DNA of 64,000 bases, from positions 495,545 through 559,544 of the forward strand of contig NZ_JQZV01000013.1 in NCBI RefSeq assembly GCF_000769115.1, in the 5' to 3' direction. The notes below the pieces were generated by a model, which was not told the origin of the DNA, did not search any database, and worked only from the letters and a program-made list of their open reading frames with translations. Of the stretch, positions 8,114-15,401 are shown piece by piece; the stretch's first letter is position 1; the number at the start of each line of letters is the position of its first letter. The stretch comes from Porphyromonas canoris (GTDB lineage Bacteria; Bacteroidota; Bacteroidia; Bacteroidales; Porphyromonadaceae). The position numbers and the translations under genes are program-made.

Positions 8114-8657
8114 TTTTTATATAAAAATGGAGAGCAGTCTTGAGGGCTTCTTACGTGGGATTTTTTGGTGAATTTCCCATTTTTGAGGAAGTCGTTTTGA
8201 GGTAACTATTTTGTCTTCAAATTGATATGACGAAATCGCGAATTTGGGAAAATTTTTTTCTCAGTCCGTTTGATGGGGCTTTTTCGCGTTAATAGGTGTG
8301 AATTTTAATGCCTATATTTGTGAATGTTTCCTAATAAAGAAATTTGCCTTTTCGTGGTCATTTTAGGCCAAAAATACTTAATGGTTTGATATTTAGTGCT
8401 TTGTCTATTTTGGCTGAACACTTTAATTGAATCCGGTAAACGTATTAAATGAAATCGCTAAACGTGTTCATTGAAAAATTAAACACGTTAAGCCGAAAGA
8501 ATATGCTCGTTTACCGTTTTGGGTAAACAGGTATCGGAATTTGTGTTAATAAAACGGGGTGATTTAACAAATTCGGCACCCCTCCGGAAACACCACCTCC
8601 GATCAAAATAGAGAGACCGAAAAAAGTAGGCATTTTTCGGTATGGAATATATAAAAA
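8114..8657 (+). repeat. Dispersed intergenic element, family I, copy 1
   Basis: One of three copies of an approximately 545-bp non-coding element (others at 19736-20288 and 32131-32672, both in the opposite orientation, and a partial copy at 53136-53290). It is bounded by TTTTTATATA at 8114 and its inverse at 8648-8657. Inside are four tandem units of 21-22 bp (8415-8500) starting TAAAC or a close variant. Next comes the conserved stretch AAGCCGAAAGAATATGCTCG and, near the right end, an A/T hairpin CCGAAAAA...TTTTTCGG. The outer part (TTTATTAGGAA, GTTAATA on one strand or the other) also aligns between the copies. No transposase gene is present. Copy 1 lies between two convergent genes. Confidence 0.85.
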
Positions 8658-8702
8658 CGCGCTTCGGGAAGCTCGCTTTTTTGTGGTTGATTTCAGATAA
8701 AA

Positions 8703-8738
8703 AACGGGCTATCCGAAAGTGTGATCGGATAGCCCGTT
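8703..8738 (-). terminator. Terminator of the ftsA-ftsZ-yqeY operon
   Basis: A perfect 14-bp stem (AACGGGCTATCCGA with its complement, 8703-8716 and 8725-8738) with an 8-base loop. On the minus strand it is followed by a run of T (plus-strand GATAAAAAACGG), placing it downstream of yqeY. Confidence 0.9.
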
Positions 8739-8846
8739 ATAGGATGTTGCCTTTCGGCATTTGGAACGTCTGTTTTGCTTCGATTGTGTGAAGCATCGCA
8801 CCGTATATGGGGAGCCTTTTCTCCCGAAACGGCAAGAGTGCGTTGT

Positions 8847-9296
8847 TTAGGAGAGGAGCTTCTTTACCACTTCGGAGAGAACCTTTCCATCCACTTGTCC
8901 GGCGAGTCGTTTGGATGCTTCACCCATGACACGTCCCATGCCTTTCATGTCTGCCACTCCGAGTTCGACTATGAGGGCTTTCACGTGTGCTTCTATCTCC
9001 TCTATGGAGAGCTGCTTGGGGAGAAACTCTTGCAGTACCGCAAGCTGTGCTTCTTCCTCTTGTGCGAGATCTTCTCTGCCTTGTGTACGGTAGATCTCTG
9101 CACTTTCGGTGCGTTGTTTGGCAAGCTTTGCCACGATTTTGGTGGCGGCTTCGTCTGTCAGTTCACCGTCCGAACCTTTGGCGGTTTTTGCTTCCAAAAA
9201 CTCTTTCTTGACGGCTCTGAGTGCTTCAAGGCGTACTTTATCTTTAGCAAGCATGGCAGATTTGATGCCATCGCTTATGGTGTCGAATAGGCTCAT
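8847..9296 (-). CDS. yqeY: GatB/YqeY domain protein
   Basis: A 149-residue cytoplasmic helical protein of the YqeY family, which resembles the tRNA-binding tail of the amidotransferase subunit GatB. Its exact role is not settled. Seen here: MSLFDTISDGIKSAMLAKDK at the start, VRLEALRAVKKEFLEAKTAK, EEEAQLAVLQEFLPKQLS, and the C-terminal DMKGMGRVMGEASKRL. The ATG at 9296 gives the family length. A longer frame upstream starts from a non-ATG codon inside ftsZ and is not used. It ends the ftsA-ftsZ operon, a common neighbourhood in Bacteroidota. Confidence 0.93.
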   Translation of the reverse strand: MSLFDTISDGIKSAMLAKDKVRLEALRAVKKEFLEAKTAKGSDGELTDEAATKIVAKLAKQRTESAEIYRTQGREDLAQEEEAQLAVLQEFLPKQLSIEEIEAHVKALIVELGVADMKGMGRVMGEASKRLAGQVDGKVLSEVVKKLLS

Positions 9297-9355
9297 ATAT
9301 CTCTTATATATATTATATGTATGTGTTAATTGTTTCGTTGTACCGGGGTGTGGGT

Positions 9356-10735
9356 TTACTTCTTTCCGAATGTGATGACATCCGAATCCCACTCACGATC
9401 GTTGTCGTGCTCTTTGTTCTCTTCCGTTTGCCCTTTGTCCGAAGTGCCGGATGCGGATGATGCAGAGCCGGAAGCTGCTGTCTCTCCCTCCTTTATGCCT
9501 CCATCGGATGGCTGACCTGCCGTTGCTCCCTCTTTCGGAGTGCGAAAACGCTCGATCATAGAGTCTACACGGCGCAGAGTCGGAGTGTCTTGGATAAAGG
9601 AGATGAAGATATCGTTGTCCAGCTCTTCCTCTTCAAAGATGACAGACTTCGGCTTGCTCGCCAGAACAATGCTGTCTCCCATCGCCTGCTTGTAGTACTC
9701 GCGGATGCGGTTGAGGTCTTTTTCGTTCGTGATGTTCGGCTTCGCATCTTTGAGGCTAAAGCCTGAGGCAAGGATGATAACCTTGACCTTGTCTCCGAGA
9801 GACTCGTCCAAGCCGTAGCCCCATATCCATCCGTAGCGTCCTTTGAGCCTTCCCGTAAACTCTCCTATCTGCTCTTGGATGGCATCCATCTGCGGTGCGC
9901 TCTCTTTGGAGAAAGAGACATGCAGAAGGATTCGACCTGCTTCGGCAACATTCGCAGAGTTGAGAAGGGGAGAGTTCAAAGCGGCATCTATCGCCTCTAT
10001 CACCGCATTTTTGCCGGAACCATACCCATGACTCACGATAGCAACGCCGCCATTGCTGAGCGTTGTATGAATATCCGCAAAGTCGAGATTGACGATGTCG
10101 TCGCGAGTGATGACGTCCGAAATGGAGCGTGTGGCTATTGTGAGCGTATCATCAGCCTTATCCAAGGCGTTCATGATGTTGAGATCGGAGTAGACGAAAC
10201 GGAGTAGCTCGTTGTTGATGACCAGCATCGCGTCTATGTTTTTACTCATCTCGTCAAGTCCGTCCAACGCTTTCAGGATTTTCTCTTGTCCCTCAAAAAG
10301 GAACGGAATGGTAACGATCCCCACGGTGAGGATACCCATCTCTTTGGCGATGCGAGCCACGACGGGAGCAGCTCCTGTACCTGTTCCGCCACCCATCCCG
10401 GCAGTAATAAATGCCATGCGAGTGCCGTCATTGAGAGCTCTGCGAATCTCTTCTTCGCTCTCTTCTGCGGCTTCTTTTGCCACTTCTGGCTTATCTCCGG
10501 CTCCAAGTCCGCGCGTCCGATTTTCTCCTATACAGAGTTTGTGTGGGATGCTACAGCGTTGGAGGTGTTGCCGGTCTGTATTACATAGAAGATAGGTGAT
10601 ATGCTCTATGCCCTCTTTATACATGTGATTGACGGCATTTCCACCGCCTCCTCCCACACCTATCACCTTTATGATGGGGGAGGTATTGGAAATGGTGTCT
10701 CCGTTTATATCGAGTAGATTATCTGTAGTTGTCAT
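9356..10735 (-). CDS. ftsZ: Cell division GTPase FtsZ
   Basis: The tubulin homologue that forms the cytokinetic ring. The GTPase core is intact: IKVIGVGGGGGNAVNHM near residue 22, the tubulin signature GGGTGTGAAPVVA, and the synergy-loop area FADIHTTLSNGG. After about residue 385 comes a Ser/Ala/Gly-rich disordered linker (GSASSASGTSDKG). The protein ends DREWDSDVITFGKK, and I do not see the usual short hydrophobic tail that binds FtsA. Length is 459 residues. It starts 21 bases after ftsA and is surely in the same operon. Confidence 0.97.
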   Translation of the reverse strand: MTTTDNLLDINGDTISNTSPIIKVIGVGGGGGNAVNHMYKEGIEHITYLLCNTDRQHLQRCSIPHKLCIGENRTRGLGAGDKPEVAKEAAEESEEEIRRALNDGTRMAFITAGMGGGTGTGAAPVVARIAKEMGILTVGIVTIPFLFEGQEKILKALDGLDEMSKNIDAMLVINNELLRFVYSDLNIMNALDKADDTLTIATRSISDVITRDDIVNLDFADIHTTLSNGGVAIVSHGYGSGKNAVIEAIDAALNSPLLNSANVAEAGRILLHVSFSKESAPQMDAIQEQIGEFTGRLKGRYGWIWGYGLDESLGDKVKVIILASGFSLKDAKPNITNEKDLNRIREYYKQAMGDSIVLASKPKSVIFEEEELDNDIFISFIQDTPTLRRVDSMIERFRTPKEGATAGQPSDGGIKEGETAASGSASSASGTSDKGQTEENKEHDNDREWDSDVITFGKK

Positions 10736-10756
10736 AAGCTATAATCTTCTAATACA

Positions 10757-12205
10757 TTAATTTTCGGTTTCGTCCGGAGGTGTTATGATGTCCATAAAGC
10801 TCTTTGCCCAACCCATAAAGCCTCCTTTCTTCTTCTGCTTCTGTGCGGAGGAGGTGGTGTCTCTTGTCGGTTCCGGCTCCGGTTCTATCTCTTCTATCGG
10901 TTCGTCGAACTCTATCTTCTGAGCTTGCGGTGTCGTCTCTGTGGCGTAGCTCTCTTCCGGCTCTTCTTTTTCCTGTGCTCCCTGCGGCTCTACCGCTACC
11001 TCTTTTATCTCTGTCGGCTTTGCCACGGGGCGTGGCTCTATACACTCTTCGTACGCTTTACTGATAAGAGCATAGAGCAGATGCAGATGAGGCTTTGCGA
11101 TATAGGCTCTGTTGGCAGGGCTTACCTGGAGATGTTGGCTCAAGGTAGAGGCTTCGTGGACGTTTGCACCCAGTGCATCGGATAGCATCTTAGTGAGTCC
11201 GGTAAGCTGGGAAGCTCCTCCCGTGATGATTATATCGCCTCCTATCTCACCTTTATTGATCATCTCCCAAAGGTGATACCGGATATTGTCCACGATCTCC
11301 TGTGTACGCGCTTCGATGTATTTGTCTATCTCATACTTGCTGATCTGCTTGGTGGAGAGCTTGTCTCGTGTATTGACCTCTACGAAAGTCTTATCTCCAT
11401 AAACCGGTTGGCACGTTCCCACGGAGCATTTGACCCTTTCCGCCTCTGACGGAGTGATGTGTAGCGAAGTGATGTCTTGTGTTATGTTTTGACCTCCAAG
11501 CGGTATCACTCTGACGCCTTGCAGCAATCCGTTCTTGTATACGCAGATTGTGGTGCTGCCTCCACCAAGGTCGATGAGCACGCACCCCAGCTTCTTGTTG
11601 TCGTTTGTCAGGAAGATGTCGGAGAGTATAAGCGGTGAGATTTCGATGTTGCAGATCTCATAAGGGAGCTTATTGGTGAGCACCGATATGAGGTTATGCT
11701 TCTTTTGCGGTTTGGCAAGCAGAAGACGGAAACGGGCATCCAGCTTCATCGCCTGCACTCCGACCGGATCGGATGTGTATTGGCTGTTGACATAATACTC
11801 CGGAGACTCTATCATGAGAAGCTCGTACCCGGTAAGCTCGAAAGAGGAGGCTTGTTGGCGAAGCTGTTCGACATCTTCATCCGTGATTTCGTGAGGCGAA
11901 TCGAACGTGAGCGACTCCAAATGTTGTGCCGTTCTAAGGCTTTGTCCTCCTATCCCGGCGTACACTCGCGAGACCTTTTTTCCTGTAAGGCGTTCGAGCG
12001 TATTGAGAAGAGACTGGACTTTCAGCGCTGTGGTTTCGAGGTTGAATATTGTTCCGCGAAGAATGCAGCCATCGGTGGGTTCTTCTGCATTGGCTAAGAT
12101 ATTTATGGTGTATGCTCCTCCTTCAAAACGCTTGGTTGCGATAGCCCCTTTTATAGAGGAGGAGCCGAAGTCTATTACCGCTACGGTTATGTTTTTATTC
12201 TCCAT
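10757..12205 (-). CDS. ftsA: Cell division protein FtsA
   Basis: Actin-like membrane tether for FtsZ, 482 residues. Visible are AVIDFGSSSIKGAI (phosphate-1) at residue 9, the SHS2 insertion, CVLIDLGGGSTTICVYKNG (phosphate-2), and IIITGGASQLTGL (adenosine motif). A long acidic and Pro-rich linker (residues about 400-455, EPIEEIEPEPEPT) leads to a C-terminal amphipathic helix in GFMGWAKSFMDIITPP, the membrane-targeting sequence. A possible -7 element TATTTTTG lies on the minus strand at 12229-12236, so ftsA may head its own transcript, divergent from rpsA. Confidence 0.96.
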   Translation of the reverse strand: MENKNITVAVIDFGSSSIKGAIATKRFEGGAYTINILANAEEPTDGCILRGTIFNLETTALKVQSLLNTLERLTGKKVSRVYAGIGGQSLRTAQHLESLTFDSPHEITDEDVEQLRQQASSFELTGYELLMIESPEYYVNSQYTSDPVGVQAMKLDARFRLLLAKPQKKHNLISVLTNKLPYEICNIEISPLILSDIFLTNDNKKLGCVLIDLGGGSTTICVYKNGLLQGVRVIPLGGQNITQDITSLHITPSEAERVKCSVGTCQPVYGDKTFVEVNTRDKLSTKQISKYEIDKYIEARTQEIVDNIRYHLWEMINKGEIGGDIIITGGASQLTGLTKMLSDALGANVHEASTLSQHLQVSPANRAYIAKPHLHLLYALISKAYEECIEPRPVAKPTEIKEVAVEPQGAQEKEEPEESYATETTPQAQKIEFDEPIEEIEPEPEPTRDTTSSAQKQKKKGGFMGWAKSFMDIITPPDETEN

Positions 12206-12328
12206 GAGAGGTCTGTTTTGATGTGATACAAAAATACATTTTTTTCGCTTAAATGGAAAGAAAAACAGCCTCTCCCGACCCTTTTTTTACATTCGCACAT
12301 AACTCCCTAAGAATAAACAGGAAATAGA

Positions 12329-12358
12329 TTGTTATATCAGAAAAAATCTATACCTTTG
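12329..12358 (+). promoter_or_regulatory. Promoter of rpsA
   Basis: TTG (12329-12331), 19 bases, TACCTTTG (12351-12358): a full match to the Bacteroidota promoter. It gives a leader of about 65 bases before the rpsA ATG. Confidence 0.8.
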
Positions 12359-12430
12359 CAGCCGTGCTGAGTGGCACGGATAATCAACATAATGTCCAAC
12401 TCACTAAAGCTTAATTTTAATTTTTAGTTA

Positions 12431-14233
12431 ATGAACAAATCTTACAAAGACGTGAAGCCCTTAGAGGACTTCAACTGGGAACAATTCGAGGAAGGCTCAA
12501 TTATTTCCGAACAACCAAAAGAAGAAGTTGAAAAAGCTTACGACAACACCCTTAGCGCCGTTAAAGAGCAAGAGATTGTTGTAGGTCGTGTAAGCTCTAT
12601 CAACAAAAGAGAAGTAGTCGTGAATATCGGCTACAAGAGCGAAGGCGTGGTGCCTTATGCAGAGTTCCGTTACAATCCGGACCTAAAAGAAGGCGACGAA
12701 GTAGAAGTCCTTATCGAAAGCCAAGAAGACAAGAAGGGTCAGCTTGTACTTTCACACAAGAAAGCTTGCGCAGTACGTTCTTGGGAGCGTGTGAACAAAG
12801 CTTTGGAGAACGACGAAATTGTGAAGGGTTATGTAATGTCTCGTACTCGTGGTGGTATGATCGTAGAAATCTTCGGTATCGAATCTTTCTTGCCGGGATC
12901 TCAAATAGACGTGAAGCCGATCCGCGATTTCGATGTTTACGTAGGCAAAACAATGGAGTTCAAGATCGTGAAGATCAATCAAGAGTTCAAGAACGTTGTG
13001 GTTTCTCACAAGGCTCTTATCGAAGCAGAACTCGAACAACAGAAGAAAGCAATCATATCTACGCTTGAAAAAGGTCAGATTCTCGAAGGTGTGGTTAAGA
13101 ATATCACCACATACGGTGCATTTATCGACCTTGGCGGTGTAGATGGTTTAGTACATATCACAGACCTTTCTTGGGGTCGTGTAAACCATCCTGAAGAAGT
13201 GGTACAACTTGATCAAAAGATCAACGTGGTTATCCTCGACTTCGACGATGAAAAGAAACGTATCGCACTTGGTCTTAAGCAACTTACTCCACATCCATGG
13301 GATAACCTTGATGCAAACTTGCAAGTGGGCGACAAGGTTAAGGGTAAAGTGGTTGTGATGGCAGATTACGGTGCATTTGTAGAAATAGCTCCGGGCGTGG
13401 AAGGTCTTGTTCACGTATCTGAAATGTCTTGGACACAACACTTGCGCAGCGCACAAGAGTTCTTGAAAGTAGGCGATGAGATCGAAGCCGTAGTGCTTAC
13501 TCTCGACCGTGAAGAACGTAAGATGTCTCTTGGTATCAAGCAACTTAAGCCGGATCCATGGGCTGACATCGAAGAGAAATTCCCTGTAGGCTCACAACAT
13601 ACAGCTAAGGTTCGCAACTTTACCAACTTCGGCGTATTTGTTGAGTTTGAAAACGGTGTAGATGGTCTTATCCACATCTCCGATCTATCTTGGACAAAGA
13701 AGATCAAACACCCAAGCGAATTTACTCAGATCGGTGCTCCTATAGAAGTGAAAGTACTTGAAATCGACAAGGAAAACCGCCGTCTCAGCCTTGGTCACAA
13801 GCAATTGGAAGAGAACCCATGGGATGTATTCGATACAGTATTCACTGTCGGTTCTATCCACGAAGGCGTAATCACAGAAATGATAGAGAAGGGTGCAGTA
13901 GTAGCTCTACAATATGGTGTAGAAGGTTTTGCTACTCCAAAGCATCTTGTAAAAGAAGATGGTACACAAGCTCAAGTGGACGAGAAACTTCCATTCAAGG
14001 TTATCGAGTTCAACAAGGACGCTCGTCGTATCTTCCTTTCTCACAGCCGTATCTTTGAAGATGAGCAAAAGAAGGCTCGTCAAGAAGCATCTAAGGAACG
14101 CCGTGAAGCTAAGAAGGCAGAACAAGCACCTGCATTCACAGCTACAGCTACCACAGTAGAAAAATCTACTCTTGGTGATCTTGAAGAGCTCGCAGCTCTT
14201 CGCGAAAAGATGTTAGGCGGTAACGAAGAATAA
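12431..14233 (+). CDS. rpsA: 30S ribosomal protein S1
   Basis: The large RNA-binding ribosomal protein that recruits mRNA. Six S1/OB-fold repeats follow each other about every 85 residues: VVGRVSSINKREVVVNIG, VKGYVMSRTRGGMIVEIFG, LEGVVKNITTYGAFIDLGG, VKGKVVVMADYGAFVEI, AKVRNFTNFGVFVEFENG and a diverged last one with HEGVITEMIEKGAVVAL. The middle repeats are the best conserved (DGLVHITDLSW). A Lys/Ala/Glu-rich tail ends the 600-residue protein. Codon use looks strongly biased, as expected for a highly expressed gene. It has its own promoter and terminator. Confidence 0.97.
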   Translation: MNKSYKDVKPLEDFNWEQFEEGSIISEQPKEEVEKAYDNTLSAVKEQEIVVGRVSSINKREVVVNIGYKSEGVVPYAEFRYNPDLKEGDEVEVLIESQEDKKGQLVLSHKKACAVRSWERVNKALENDEIVKGYVMSRTRGGMIVEIFGIESFLPGSQIDVKPIRDFDVYVGKTMEFKIVKINQEFKNVVVSHKALIEAELEQQKKAIISTLEKGQILEGVVKNITTYGAFIDLGGVDGLVHITDLSWGRVNHPEEVVQLDQKINVVILDFDDEKKRIALGLKQLTPHPWDNLDANLQVGDKVKGKVVVMADYGAFVEIAPGVEGLVHVSEMSWTQHLRSAQEFLKVGDEIEAVVLTLDREERKMSLGIKQLKPDPWADIEEKFPVGSQHTAKVRNFTNFGVFVEFENGVDGLIHISDLSWTKKIKHPSEFTQIGAPIEVKVLEIDKENRRLSLGHKQLEENPWDVFDTVFTVGSIHEGVITEMIEKGAVVALQYGVEGFATPKHLVKEDGTQAQVDEKLPFKVIEFNKDARRIFLSHSRIFEDEQKKARQEASKERREAKKAEQAPAFTATATTVEKSTLGDLEELAALREKMLGGNEE

Positions 14234-14254
14234 TCTTAGATTATACATCATATT

Positions 14255-14290
14255 AAAAGCCCGGTGAAAGCAATTTCATCGGGCTTTTGT
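14255..14290 (+). terminator. Terminator of rpsA
   Basis: A 15-bp stem AAAAGCCCGGTGAAA / TTTCATCGGGCTTTT (one G-T pair) with a 4-base loop GCAA, ending in T-rich sequence. Confidence 0.9.
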
Positions 14291-14432
14291 TTTACCTTCT
14301 ATATCCCCGCATCTTTTGCAGAGGAATCTCCTTCCCTCTTTCCCGTTTCGGGATCAAGAGTTTTGATAAAGCCATTTGAAAATCGGGTTATTCACTTTAA
14401 TTTCTTTTTCTAAACCTGTTCGGAAGAGGAAA

Positions 14433-14516
14433 TCAAGGCTTGAAAGCTGCATGGCAAGTCTTGATTGCCACTTTTCAAGTCTTGATTGCCACAAATCGAG
14501 CCTTGAATCTTAAATC
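14433..14516 (+). repeat. Four-unit 21-bp tandem array, family II, copy A
   Basis: Exactly four degenerate units of 21 bp: 14433-14453, 14454-14474, 14475-14495 and 14496-14516. Each begins TCAAG or a close variant, with a core such as TCAAGTCTTGATTGCCAC. Two other loci (39503-39586, 47725-47808) have the same four 21-bp units and a similar right flank (here CAGGTTTAC, then GGGTTAAACTC). The array lies between the rpsA terminator and cobI. An in-frame extension of cobI through it starts with a non-standard region and is not believable. Confidence 0.8.
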
Positions 14517-14681
14517 TTTACAGGTTTACTTCCACTTTTGAACGGGTTAAACTCTTTTTGTGAACAGATTAAAAGCAAAAATAGAACGACCAAGAGGAGG
14601 GCTTTGTCGCGGGCAGAGGGCAGAACAGCCCCATTGAAATATTTCCGTACCTTTACACGGAAAACAGACTATCACTTATCC

Positions 14682-15401
14682 ATGACAAAAACAACGGCAT
14701 ACGCTCCTCAGTGCGTCTCGTTAGGTCCGGGAGATCCTAACCTTCTCACGCTCGGAGCTTTGAGGATACTTCAGGAGGCAGACGTTATCTTCTGTCCGGC
14801 TACCATTAGAGAGAGTTCCGTCACATCACGTGCAAGAGACATCATACTCGCTGTCGGCATAGAGGAGAGCAAGCTGAGACTGTTTCATGTACCCATGAGC
14901 AAAGACCGCTCGAAGGCTATGGTTGCTTACGCAGAGGTTGCCGGGGAGATATTCCAAGCCGTTCAGAAAGGTCTCCGAACCGCATTCGTGGCGGAGGGGG
15001 ACTCCTGTTTCTACTCCTCCGTACACTATATATCCGATATTCTATTGGAGCATCACGGCTTGTCCGCAACGCATACCGCCGGAGTTCCTGCCTTTATTGC
15101 TTGCGGCTCTTTGGCAGGTATTCATATCGTGAAGCAGGATGAACCACTCTCCGTTTACCCTTCCAATGTTACACCGGAACAGATAGAGAAAGATCTCTCG
15201 GAGCATAAAACAGTGGTGCTGATGAAGGTGTCTCAACAGCAACAGACGCTTCAGGCTCTGCTGCAAAACCGCCCCGATCTCTCGTGGCACTACTTTGAGA
15301 ATGTCGGAGTATCGGGCAAAGAGTACTACACGACAGATAAGAGCATCATAGCCGAAAGGGAAGTGCCTTACTTTTCTATCCTGATCCTTCGCAATGAGTG
15401 A
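14682..15401 (+). CDS. cobI: Precorrin-2 / cobalt-factor II C20-methyltransferase
   Basis: Transfers a methyl group from S-adenosylmethionine to C20 of the corrin precursor in cobalamin synthesis. The tetrapyrrole methylase fold shows VSLGPGDPNLLTLGALR at the N-terminus, then FVAEGDSCFYSS (the SAM-binding GDxxxYS segment) and the AGVPAFIACGSLAG loop. Length of 239 residues from the ATG at 14682 agrees with CobI/CbiL. A candidate -7 element TACCTTTA is at 14648-14655. The stop overlaps the start of the next cobalamin gene by 8 bases. I see no B12 riboswitch in the leader. Confidence 0.9.
   Translation: MTKTTAYAPQCVSLGPGDPNLLTLGALRILQEADVIFCPATIRESSVTSRARDIILAVGIEESKLRLFHVPMSKDRSKAMVAYAEVAGEIFQAVQKGLRTAFVAEGDSCFYSSVHYISDILLEHHGLSATHTAGVPAFIACGSLAGIHIVKQDEPLSVYPSNVTPEQIEKDLSEHKTVVLMKVSQQQQTLQALLQNRPDLSWHYFENVGVSGKEYYTTDKSIIAEREVPYFSILILRNE

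Noticed and set aside
14538..14681. Upstream extension of cobI
   Set aside because: It starts in the flank of the tandem array, has no similarity to the methylase family, and the ATG at 14682 gives the correct length.
14291..14681. Possible cobalamin riboswitch before cobI
   Set aside because: GCCAC occurs, but only within the 21-bp repeat units. The wider B12-box context and a regulated terminator are not seen.
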